From Mangifera indica (taxonomy: Eukaryota; Streptophyta; Magnoliopsida; Sapindales; Anacardiaceae), in the NCBI RefSeq assembly GCF_011075055.1, contig NC_058156.1:4774001-4838000 (forward strand): a stretch of DNA of 64,000 bases. Reading direction: 5' to 3'. The translations under genes and the position numbers were made by a program. Under the pieces are notes generated by a model that did no database searches, was not told the origin of the DNA, and saw only the letters and a list, made by a program, of their open reading frames with translations. Position 1 is the first letter of the stretch. Each line of letters starts with the position of its first letter. This document shows, in pieces, positions 10,143-20,959 of this stretch.

Positions 10143-10881
10143 GCAATCAAGCCTAAGCCCAAGTTCATCCTATCAACCATTTGGCCATCCAAGCTTCAAT
10201 GGGCTCAAACCACTCAATTGGATGTAATGTGCTCTCATGGATCCAAGACTAGCACCTAAGCCCAATGAAGCTACTTTTTTATTTAAATATTGTTTAAGTA
10301 TGTATTAGCTTAATTCTTATTTTGATGTAACTGAACATTATTATGAGTGGCATTAGGTAGCATGGGGAGAGCACACAAGTCAAAGGAAGCCTAAAATAAG
10401 GAGACAAGAATGATAATTGCTAAACTCAAGACCTTACCCAATTCGACAAGGACAAGTGATAGAGGCATCGTAGGCACATCGAGCCAGCAAGGAGATCCGC
10501 TACATATTCCGGTTGGGCCAATTACGAGGAGCAGAGTAAGAAGATGCAACAAGCCTTAGTTGGACTCGTGGAAGGCTTGGAGACTAAGATCAGCTCACTC
10601 AAGGATGATTGGACGTTTAAAAGAGCCAACAAAGAGGTCAACTTAATTCAGGCCCAAGCTTATGCGCGAACAGACTTTGAACTGCCATAACTTTTGATCT
10701 GGGAGGAGTTACGAGGCTTATAATATATCAACGCAACGCTCGTTTCGAGCTCTATAACCACAACTAGATTTGCCAGTTGCACCTAATTTGGAGGCCCAAA
10801 TAACATCTTTTCAGTCCGTATTTCATAGTTTTTTGTTTACCCAAATTTAGGATTTTCAGTTTTATGATTTTGATCTTGTTT
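10143..10881 (+). pseudogene. Probable LTR-retrotransposon relic
   Basis: No clear gene. A frame around 10495-10660 reads GPITRSR, then KKMQQALVGLVEGLE, which resembles a short conserved segment seen in plant Ty3/gypsy polyproteins. The following 200 bases are GC-richer than their surroundings and resemble LTR-element non-coding sequence. Stops abound. The lineage cannot be set from what is left. Confidence 0.35.
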
Positions 10882-11790
10882 GTGATCGGGGATTATGAGA
10901 TTACATGGCATACCCAAAACTATTATGTCGGATAGAGACCCCATATTTGTTTTAGTTTTTTGAAACAGTTTACAGAAAACATTGGGTACTAGGCTGGCAT
11001 TTAACACAACATATCATCCTTAAATAGATGGCAAGATAGAAAGGGTGAATCAAATACTGGAAAATATGTTAAGGCCCTATTGTTTAGATTACAAAATGAC
11101 TTGGCATGAAATGGTTCCATTGATAAAATTGCATATAATAATAACTACCAGTCCACCATTAAAATGACACCATATGAGGCTCTTTGTGGAAGAAAGTGTA
11201 GATCCCCATTACATTAGGATGACATAAGAGAGTGAGATGTTTTAAGTCAAGCTCTTGGGCTTGAGTTAACCTGGAGGATGGTAGAAGACATAAAGACTAG
11301 ATTGAAGCAAGCTTAGGATAGATAAAAAAAACTACGTAGATTTAAAAAGGAAAGAAATATAGTTTCAACCGGGTGATAAAGTTTTTGTGAAAGTAACCCC
11401 TTACAAGCACGTGATAAGATTTGGAAGAAAAAGGAAACTTGCTCCAAGATTGATTAGCCCATTTGAAATTTTAGAAAGAGTGGGCAGGGTGGCTTATAGA
11501 CTGGCACTTCCACCTAGTATGGATTGAATTCATAATTTATTTCATATTTCTTTGCTGAGAAAGTACATCAGCGATCTTTCACATATATTTAAATCAGATG
11601 ATGTGGGATTAAAAGAAGATTTAGCTTATGAGGAGCAACCAATGTAGATACAAGACAGGAAAATAAAAGAGCTCTGAAGTAAGATAACTCCACTTGTGAA
11701 AGTATTATGGAAGAATCATAAGATGGAAGTAGCCATATGGGAGGTTAAGCGACAGATGAGAGAAAGATTTCCCAACCTATTTGTTTAAAT
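10882..11790 (+). pseudogene. Chromovirus pol 3' relic: integrase end and chromodomain (G1)
   Basis: Fragments resemble the integrase core (second catalytic Asp in an MSDRDP-like stretch near 10925, then the QxDGxIERVNQ-like glutamate region near 11030), then a GPY/F-type module (GDKVFVKV, FGRKRKLAPR) and VNVFHISLLRKY-like residues, ending in a chromodomain-like tail (QDRKIKEL...WKNHKMEVAIWE). Many stops and frameshifts are present. In chromoviruses the chromodomain steers integration towards chromatin marks; this copy cannot do so. Confidence 0.8.
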
Positions 11791-11824
11791 TTTGAGGACA
11801 AAATTCTTATAAGGGGGAAAGAAA

Positions 11825-14269
11825 TGTAACACTTGAATTCAGGTATGCCAGTAAAATCTACTTCCAAAATTATCTCTAGAGTTGATTTTATAAGTTATTG
11901 TTTAAAGAAATTGTGAAAGAATTCTTTAAAACTACTAAATGAGCAATAATTTTCAAAAGGGGTAAAATGGTTATTTTAGAAGAATTTAATAGACAAAGTA
12001 GGAATATAAATTGAATAGCATACTTGAAATTATATAATAGTGCTAAAGGCTTTTGGTAATTGGATAGGGATAAAATAGTCATTTTTGGAGAAGGCTAAGG
12101 GTAAATTAGTCCAAAAAGTTATAAAACAACAAAACTATTCATTTTCTTCTTCTTGGCTGAGAATCCTCCATAAACTTCACTAAAGTTTTCTTTAACCAAA
12201 AATTCACCAAAAACCCTAGTTAAACCATATAATTTTCAAAACCTCCAGTTATAAAAAAGTGTAGATCTATCAATTCTAATAAGTTTTATGCTAAAAAGTT
12301 TAATTTTTAAGAGATGTCAAGTTTAGAGTTTTAATGGATGAGTATGTTTTTGGCTGATTAAGGTTGTCAGGAAGAAGAAAAGAAGAAGAATAGGCTTAAA
12401 TCACCTAATTAGCAAAGAAAATGTAAGAATTTCATACTTTACATACTTGAAATAATTTAAGTTAGGTTATTCAAATAACCTTTACTTGTATAAGTGTGTA
12501 AGGTATAGAATTAAGGTGATTTATGTTTAAAAGAATAAGGAAATTCATTAGGATTCATGATGTAATTTTGGCTACAAGGGTATTTTAGACATTTCTTATT
12601 CTTAGAGCTAGTTTAGTTGATTTTGTGTATTGGGTATGTGAGAAAGGATGAATTGCTAGAAAAATTTGCACTAAGGGTAGACATGTAATTTTTGGCCATA
12701 AGGGTAAAAGTCTCATTTTATGTGATGTAGGCTAATTTTTGCTTAATTATGTGTATGATATGTGTAAGAACTTTTATATTAAGCCTATGTTGTATATATG
12801 TATATTCATATGGAGAAATTAATTTGATGCATGAGAAAATCATATAATGCTTGATAAGGGTTGAAAAGAATGAGGAAAAGCAATGGATATGCATATTCCA
12901 TATTATGGTTACATGAGGAATCATAGCATATGCATGTTTTCAGAGAAATAAAGAAAAAGGAAAAACGTTTCCTAGGTTATGCATGTTTTCAGAAAATAGA
13001 AAACAAATGTTTTTGGTTTTATAATGACTCATATGATATAGGAAAGCAGAAAGCATTATTAAAATCTTTATACGCGAGTTGTACTATATGGACAGCAAAG
13101 AAAGAAATTAGTTGTACTGTGTCGACAACTGCCAGTTGTATTTTGTGGATAAGAAAGAAAGATATCAGTTGTACTGTTGGACAATAAAGAAAGATATTAG
13201 TTGTACTATATGGACAACAAAGGAAAATATCAGTTGTACTGTGTGGACAATAAAGAAATATGTCAGTTATACTATATGGATAGCAAAAAAAAAATAGTGA
13301 AATGTGCATGTAAGGGAAGATTGTACCTCATATGGTGACTGCGAGTACTGTTATATGTAGTCTAGACCAATTAATGAAAATATTTAATAAACAAAAAAAA
13401 AAGAAAAAAATAATTAGCAAATCTTTTATGAAAGTCATTTGTATTATAACATGCATGCAAGCCTATGTGACTGATAAAAAGTTGAGAAAGATATACGATT
13501 AGAAAATAGAAAAGTCATGGCACTTATAGATGCCTAAGCATAACGTGAGAATCATACTTGTATAGTAAAGAAAAGAATAAATATATAAATGAAGAGAATT
13601 ATGATATGTGGTTAATGCGTGTTCCATGTAAATTATCTTGTTTGTGACCAGCCTAGACATGCTGAATATGGAAGAGATTAGTACTAGTATGAAATGTTTT
13701 GAGTATTTAATATGATTTTCTTATTGAATCGTGGTCGTTCACTCCATTTAACTTAATATTTTTACAGGTAAAGAGTTGCAATAGAGGTTCCAAGGAAGCA
13801 CTAGCGAGACATAAAGCTGAGGGAGGAAGACACCATATTTTTTGTTGATTTATATGTTTTGAATATATATGTGAATATATGCATATATATACATGATATA
13901 GATATTGGTGAATATTTATATATTTTGGCCCCTATATGTATATATGTGGTTGTTGTATTGACGTGTATGTACATCTATATAGTGGTTAGTATATCCTTAT
14001 GAGAATATATATGTATATTTATTGTGTTAATTGTTGGAATTAGTTATAAAGTTCCTATGGGTAGCAATTTTTTTGATGGTGATTATGATTTATTTATTCT
14101 ATTAATTGTGAATAAATTGATGAAAATCCAGTCGATTGGTAAGACTGATTTATGTGAATTACTAATTAAGAGTGTTACATGGCATAATAAAAAAATTCTC
14201 TAGGCCCTCTAAAATAGGAAAACTCTTACCGTTTTTCTATAACACACCTATGGGTTAGAAAATGTTACA
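11825..14269 (+). repeat. 3' LTR of G1
   Basis: About 2445 bases, starting TGTAACAC and ending GTTACA. A TATA-like GTTATAAAAC lies at 12118-12127 at the position matching TATA motifs in the other LTRs of the family. Inside it are the LTR minisatellite (13085-13300) and a decayed (AT)-rich tract (about 13860-14020). The reverse complement matches the LTRs of G2, G3 and S1 along its length. Confidence 0.88.
13085..13300 (+). repeat. LTR-internal minisatellite, about 7 units (G1)
   Basis: Units of about 30-36 bases built on AGTTGTACTGTGTGGACAAC and variants, separated by AAAGAAAGATAT-like spacers. Most units carry inverted arms GTTGT...ACAAC around a 9-base centre. The apparent reading frames across it (repeated Val-Asp-Asn/Gln-Leu-Tyr patterns) are by-products of the repeat. 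Confidence 0.75.
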
Positions 14270-17200
14270 TTTCACTAATACTCTATTATTCATATAGTCA
14301 TGATGTTTTGTTAAAAGCCAATCTTGGTTTGTGTTTAAATTTAACCTGAATTCAAATACTATCAGTTTGATGGAAAGCTAATAGGTTACATGTATATAAG
14401 GGTTGAATCAAACCCAAAGGCCAAGGATGGTTTGACGATGTTCCTGGTGTTTAGGGAGAGAGAGAACTTAGTTGACCACGCTTAACCAAAATTTTTTGGT
14501 ATGCATGGTGCCACATAGCATAATGCAAAATGGTAGCTTGGCATGACTGGACAAGAAATTGTCCAACAGTGCAAGGCATGATTCATGTCAGGTGGTGCAC
14601 TTTAGTGTCCACTCGTGCATGGTTTAAAGTGTGTCAAGTGGCACACAAGTATACCACTCATACACATGTATTAATGGTATCTAGTATGAGTTAAACTCAT
14701 GTTACACTCGGACACCTACACAAAAATATAAATAAAAAGCATGAGTCAGAACACTACTCAAAATATAACGTATTCATAAAAAACCTAGTTGTCTGGGTTT
14801 TTCTAAAAATTTGTGTTCCTGTGAACACAATCGTCCAACACATGAAAACCTATAACCTTTTTCCCAATCTATGCTCCTCATGAATACCAGAGCACCGCCT
14901 TATAAGGATTGGATAGCGTTTTTTTTTTATCACATGAAGATTTGGAGTAGCCACCAACACAGGTATAAACCTTAAAACACTCTATGGATGTTTTACATGT
15001 TCATGTTAAATATATTTTAAAACAGGTATCCTTGTCAGGGTTTTAAGATTGTTTGCTTTTATAATTTTTAATTCCACTACATTAGTGGTTAATGATGCTC
15101 TAAAACCATATATCTTGAGCACAAGAGAAGATATCTCACATGAGAATACTAAATGACATTCATGACTACTTAAACTTATGGCCACTACGAGATAAAGTTA
15201 TAGTTTAATCTGTGTTGGTCATTGATGTATATCAATTCATACCAAGGAACCACTGAGATAGACACATTTTTATGTCTTAGGCTTGAGAAATATTGGTTGA
15301 TGATAAGATTGAATTGCATATAACTATAATATTGTAAAAGTTTAAGAGATGTCTATTGACACTTTATCATCCGAGTAGTCATGACGTTTTACTAAAGGTC
15401 AATTTTTGTCTATGTTTATATTCAACCTGAATCTAGATACTATTAACTTGATAAAAAGCTTATGGGTCACACACATAAATGAGTTAAATTAAACTCAGAG
15501 CCAAAGATTGTTTGTTGGCAATCTTGATGTTTTGAGTTAAAAGAGAAATTGCGCATAGACTGGGTTTGCCACTTAATTTGACCACACTAAGAATCAAATG
15601 CATAGCCATGTATATTAATGTGCTAGTCATACACTTGGTGGGAAGGTGTTGGCCATGCACATGCATGACACCGGCCGACACCATGAATAAAATGCAAGCT
15701 AGCCAACATACATATGGTACAAATTGTGTAAGCTTTAAGGTATGCCAATTGTGCAATCTCATGCCAACCATGCATGTGTGTGTTGATAAGTGTCGTGCCT
15801 AGTTGAAATTCTAGTCATGCTCAAACACCTACACATATAAATTAAAGCATGCGTTTGAGATTAAGATAACAATTAAAAAAAACATAGAACCCTAGCCACA
15901 ATCACTCGTTGTCTCTCCTTCCCATAAACACCAAAAATCTAGTAAGGAGCCCTAATAACCTTTTCACCTAGATTTCCTCTTTTGTGTTCGTGCTTCTTTT
16001 GGACACCAAGATGTCACCTCTAAAAGGTTGGATAATGTATTGTCTTAAGTCATGTGAAGTTCAAAGAAGCCATTACCATAGGTATTAATCTGAAACACCT
16101 TATGAGTGTTTTTGTATGTTTCATGAATCCTATGTTTCAAACAAGTATCTTGGCTTAGGTTTTTTAGTTTTTTTTTTAATTTTAAAATTTTAAATTTTGT
16201 TGCATTGCTTATTATTGGTGCCCTAGAAACTGTACACTTTCATTTTGTATATTTGTAATTATGATTTATTAATAAAAGAAAACATTTGCTGTATTGCTTA
16301 TTATCAGTGCCCTGGAAACCGTACACTTTCATTTTGTATATTTGTAATTATGATTTATTAATAAAAGAAAACATTCTTTTGTTCACATACGTAAATTGCT
16401 TCCTTTATTTGTTTTAAATAAAATATGTATGCGAATTGTCTAGATAATCACTTAGTAAGTAAAATTGGATTATCAAATTTTTTCTACGGACATGATATTA
16501 ATTAGGCAATAATGTCACTTAGTAGGCATAACTAATGCTTCTGTTGAATATCATGAAATGACACTAGTATAGGTGATGATGATGGTCATGTTATTAGTGT
16601 ATTAGTATAGATTAATAGTTAGTGAACTGTATTTCGAATATGCCCAATAATGATAAGTCACATAGTCATTATAACATAGTCAATGACTTATCGTATGATT
16701 GTACTAGTGTATGAAGTAATCCTTTGACCTAAGATATCATGGTCAGATTTGATACAGATGCGTGTCATTCATATGGTGTATAAACATGGGTTTGATCATG
16801 TTTACTACAAAAGGCTACATTGGTCATGTGTTGTTTATATGCAAAGATGAATGATAATCAAAATGGGATCCACTAACGTGGAGTTATTGGGTTTAGAGTA
16901 TCTACCGACTCGAGAATAATCTTGTTTCAAGTTCCTGAATGAATGTAAACAAATATTGGAAAATAAAATCTAAGGTCAAAGTATAATATAAGGCATACAA
17001 AGGATATTTGTGATGACACATTTTGAATATAACAATTAATGATTCATAAAGTATTGAGATTACGGTTTTGACAAACCATAAGTTTGAACTCAATCAGGAT
17101 TGGATAATGAAAAGATCTTACCTATATGAAACATATGATTGGAATAATAAGTTCAATGGACCGTTTCTTCATCGTGGTTTAAAGACTATGACACATTACT

Positions 17201-18318
17201 AGATGTTTACCATAGTCGTTGAGTTTCTGGATATGGTTTTTGGATCATATGAGAAAGGGCTCATAGCTATGTCATGGTGAACCTAAAGGGTCACATCAAT
17301 AAACCAAACATTTTAGAGAATAAGGATTGATTATCCAGGGTTGGCTAACACCTCTTGAAGGGTAATAAAGGTAACATCATATGAAGTATTACATGGGTAT
17401 AAAAGTAATGTATATGAATGATAGACATACACATCTATTATTGAACTAAGAATTTTACAAGGATCATGCAACTATTACCTAATTGCTAACTAGGCTATCA
17501 ATGTAAATATATGAGTTTTAGTTCATCTTAAGCATGAAAGGTTCATTCTGAACTAAAAGCTTCTCTCAGTAAAAACATTTTTCTTCTTTTTCTCTCTCTA
17601 CATTTAGCCAAGGTGGTTCTTGCTTAGTTTGGTGGACTTCTTTGGAGGCTTGACAAATGTAAAGTTACCTCTATCATCAAACATTCAAGTTTAGCGTAAG
17701 TGTAATCACTAAATCCTTCTCTATGTTTTTGCATTTCATTGATTCTTGTATATATGTTACATGCATGTTGATTTTTCATCATTGATTCTTGTATATATGT
17801 AATTAATTTAGCCAATATGAAAAATCCAAAACAAAAATATTATTTCATTTTTCCAAAGGTATTTCTATTAAGATATATTTGTAATAAGATAAATCCCAAG
17901 ATAAGACAAAATATATCCTTTAATAAAAAAAGAATCATTATTTTTAGTATAAGTACACTTAGACCTAGATATTTGGTATCAAATTTTGTATTGATTTCAC
18001 AACTTAATCCATAATTAACTAATTGAAACAACAATAAAACTAAATGTACTCAAAGTGGGTATGTATAGTATTGCTCTTGAAAAAATGAATAAAACTTTGC
18101 GCCAAGAGATATAGAGTTCACAAGCTTGCTAGCAGACATAATTATTCAGGTAAGAAAAAAATTATATGATCAACATTTTAGAATGAGAAATGCATTGAAT
18201 TCAAACAAGTCTATCACGGAAGAATTAGGTCATTGCCATCTTGAAGTAAAATGAGTGATAGTTAGATTATGATGTCGCTCATCAAGGTTTGAAGAGGCAC
18301 TGGAGTAAACTCAATAAC
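14270..18318. other. Non-coding repeat block related to the solo LTR at 28936-30755
   Basis: No gene recognised in 4 kb. 14270-15105 and 15106-16230 are two diverged copies of the 3' part of the solo LTR at 28936-30755: shared segments include CATGGTGCCAC, the GGTTGGATA block, ACATGTTCATG and the end around AATGATGCTCTAAAACC. The copy at 15106 joins the middle of the unit (CTTGAGCACA...GAAGATATCTCA). 16230-17800 resembles the start of such a unit at first and then has no match I could see. 17800-18318 has no recognised feature and is the left flank of the copia element. Confidence 0.6.
16204..16375. repeat. Tandem duplication, 89-base unit x 2
   Basis: The block beginning ATTGCTTATTAT at 16204 recurs at 16293 with only a few differences (TTGGTGCCCTAGAAACT versus TCAGTGCCCTGGAAACC) and ends in AATAAAAGAAAACATT both times. 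It lies at the junction between the end of one LTR-like unit and the start of the next. Confidence 0.85.
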
Positions 18319-18323
18319 TACTT

Positions 18324-18367
18324 TGTTGGTATGAGATTGGAAGAAGTCAAAGTAGATGTACTTAAAT
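18324..18367 (+). repeat. Copia 5' LTR, first 44 bases
   Basis: TGTTGGTATGAGATTGG... up to ACTTAAAT; it matches 48977-49020 of the 3' LTR (which begins TATTGATATGAG) and is cut off by the start of G2 at 18368. The last five bases TAAAT (18363-18367) are the target duplicated by G2. Confidence 0.88.
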
Positions 18368-18610
18368 TGTAATCTCTCTTAACCAATAGGTGTGTTACAG
18401 AAAAACGACAAGAGTTCCCCTATTTTAGAAGGCCTAGGGAAATTTTTTTTTTATGCCATGTAACACTTCTAATTAGCAATTCATACAAACCAGTCCTACC
18501 AACCGACTGGATTTCCATCAACATAATCATAATTAACAAAATAAATACTTAATAGTAACCATTATAAAAATTACCATCCAGAGAAACTTTATAACCAATT
18601 TCAATGACTA

Positions 18611-18612
<2 letters not shown>

Positions 18613-18680
<68 letters not shown>

Positions 18681-18807
18681 ATCACATATATCCAATAATT
18701 AGAAAGACATATATATTCCAATGAGTATATACTATCCATCAAATAGAGGTATAGACACACCAATACAATAACTACATATATACATGTAAGAACCAATATA
18801 TATATAT

Positions 18808-18841
<34 letters not shown>

Positions 18842-18860
18842 ATATATATATATATATATA
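18613..18860. repeat. (AT)n microsatellites in G2 left LTR
   Basis: A nearly pure TA run of about 59 bases at 18613-18671, followed after mixed sequence by another AT-rich run at 18797-18860. The same place in the G2 right LTR (26077-26155) and the G3 LTR (54684-54731) is also an AT tract of different length. Confidence 0.9.
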
Positions 18861-19504
18861 CAAATATGCACCTACATACGTCAAAAAGATATATATATAC
18901 ACATAAAGTCACATATACATACATATATGCACATAGACACCAAAAAAAAATATATAAATCGATAAAAATGTGGTGCCCTCCTTTCATAGCCTCATGTCTC
19001 GCTAGTGCTCCTCGAGAACCTTTGTTGCAACTCTTTACATGTAAAATATTAAATTAAACGGAGTGAGTGACCACGGTTTAGTAAGAAAATCATACTCAAT
19101 ACTCAAAGCATTTCATACCAGTACTAATCTTTTCCATACTCAGCATGTCTAGGCTATTCACATACAAAATAATTGACATGAAACACGTACTAAACACATA
19201 TCATAATTCTCTTCATTCACACATTTATTCATTTTCTTACTGTACAAATATGATTCACTCGTTATGATTTATGCATGTATGAATGCCATGACTTTTCTAT
19301 TTTCTGATCGTACATCTTTCTTAACTCTTTATCAGCCACATAGGTTTGCATATATGATTCTAATGCAAATGACTTTAATAAAATATTAGCTAATTCTTTT
19401 TTTTTTTTTGTCAAATATTTTCATTGATCGGTCTAGACTACATAGGATAGTATTCGTAGTCACCATACAAGGTGCAATCCTCTCTTACATGCCTATTTCA
19501 CTAT

Positions 19505-19595
19505 TTTTCTTTGTTGTCCACATAGTATAACTGATATCTTCCTTTGTTGTCCACACAGTACAACCGATATTTTTCTTTGTTGTCAATATAGTACA
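19505..19595 (-). repeat. LTR-internal minisatellite, 3 units (G2 left LTR)
   Basis: Three units of the TTTGTTGTCCACAYAGTAYAAC type. Two keep the inverted arms GTTGT...A(C/T)AAC; the third has drifted. Confidence 0.75.
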
Positions 19596-20854
19596 TCTCA
19601 CATGTAAAGATTTTAAGCATGTTTCCTGTTTTCTGTATCATATGAGTCATTATAAAACCAAAAAAATACTTGTTTTCCATTTTCTGAAAACATGCATAAT
19701 TTAGAAAATGTTTTTCCTCTATTTTTTTTTTCTGCAATCATGCATATGCTATGATTCTTCATGTATACATGTATAACCATAAGATGAAATATGTCCATTC
19801 ATTGTTTTTCCTTATTCTTTTCAAGCCTTATCGAGTATCAGATTATTTTTTCATGCATTTACATATATATCATGCATTCCATATGAATATACATACTTAT
19901 TATAATGGTTTTTACACATATCATGCACATAATTAAGCAAAATTAACTTATATCACATAAAATGACACTTTTATCCTTATGGCCAAGAGTTATATGCCAA
20001 CCCTTAGTGCAAATTATTCCATCAATTTATCATTTCTCACATACTCAATACACAAAATCAACTAAGCTAACCCTAGGAATAATAAATGTCTAAAATACCT
20101 TTATGGCAACAAAATTACATCATAAGTCCTAATGAATTTTTTTATTCTTTTAAGCATAAATCACCTTAATTTTATACCCTACACACTTGTACAAGTAAAG
20201 GTTATTTTAATAACCTAACTCAAATTACTTCAAATATGTAAAGTATGAAATTCTTACATTTTCTTTGCTAAATAGGTAATTTATGTTTATCCTCATTTTC
20301 TTCTTCCTAGCAACCTTAATCAACCGAAAGCATAATCATCCATCAAAACTCTAAACTTGACATCTCTTAAAAATTGAACTTTTTACCTTAAAACTTACCA
20401 GAATGGATAGATCTACACTTTTTATAACTGGAGGCTCTGGAAATTATGTGGTTTAGCTAGGTTTTTTTGGTGAATTTTTGTTTGAAGAAAAAATTTAGTA
20501 AAATTATAGAGAATTCTCGGCCGAGGAAGAAGAAAATGAATAGTTTGGTTGTTTTATAAGTATTTTGGACTAATTTACTCTTAATCTTCTCCAAAAATGA
20601 CTATTTTATCCTTAGCCAATTATCGAAAACCCTTAGCACCATTATATAATTTTAAGTATGCCATTCAATTTACATTCCCACTTTGTCTCTTAAATCCTTC
20701 TAAAATGACCATTTTACCCCCTTTGAAAATTATTGCTCATTTAGTAGTTTTAAATGATTCTTTTACAATTTCTGCAAACAACAGGTGATGAAATCAACTC
20801 TAGGAGTAATTTTGAAAGAAGAGTTTACTAGCATACCTGAATCCGGGTGTTACA

Positions 20855-20868
20855 TTTCTTCCCCCTTA
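20855..20868 (-). promoter_or_regulatory. Polypurine tract of G2
   Basis: On the minus strand, AAGGGGGAAGAAA lies immediately inside the 3' LTR. This is where plus-strand DNA synthesis is primed in LTR retroelements. G3 has the same tract at about 58903-58916. Confidence 0.8.
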
Positions 20869-20959
20869 AAAGAATTTCGTCCTCGAAATTTAAACAAATA
20901 GGTTGGGAAATCTCTCTTTCACTTGTTGCTCAACCTCCCATATGGCTTCTTCCACCTTA

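Larger units (their letters stand above)
10882..14269 (+). mobile_element. 5'-truncated Ty3/gypsy chromovirus G1
   Basis: Begins abruptly inside the integrase and runs through the chromodomain, a polypurine tract (AAGGGGGAAAGAAA, 11811-11824) and a complete 3' LTR (11825-14269). Gag, protease, RT, RNase H and the 5' LTR are missing. It belongs to the same family as G2, G3 and S1 but lies in the opposite orientation. Loss of the 5' part fits deletion or ectopic recombination. No 5-bp duplication can be tested because the left end is gone. Confidence 0.85.
18368..20854 (-). repeat. 3' LTR of G2 (left on the map)
   Basis: 2487 bases, TGTAATC...GTTACA. It contains a long (AT)n tract at about 18613-18671, a second at about 18797-18860, three minisatellite units at about 19505-19595 and a TATA-like motif read on the minus strand (CTTATAAAAC, about 20551-20560). 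It is about 60 bases longer than the right LTR, mainly in the AT tracts. Confidence 0.92.

Noticed and set aside
13019..13309. Open frames across the LTR minisatellites (also near 19501-19737, 55279-55628 and 56802-57101) encoding repeated Tyr-Cys-Val-Asp or Cys-Thr-Val-Trp peptides
   Set aside because: They follow the tandem DNA repeat, occur in several frames and on both strands, and have no support beyond the repeat itself.
15484..15802. Overlapping open frames on both strands near 15.5-15.8 kb
   Set aside because: They lie in the non-coding LTR-like repeat whose other copies (14.3 and 29.8 kb) do not keep the frame.
18613..18671. CRISPR-like or satellite array
   Set aside because: Simple dinucleotide repeat; no spacers and no repeats of CRISPR size anywhere in the window.
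18608..18987. Tyr/Ile-rich open frames over the AT microsatellites (also 25961-26283)
   Set aside because: Translations of (TA)n in any frame; not genes.
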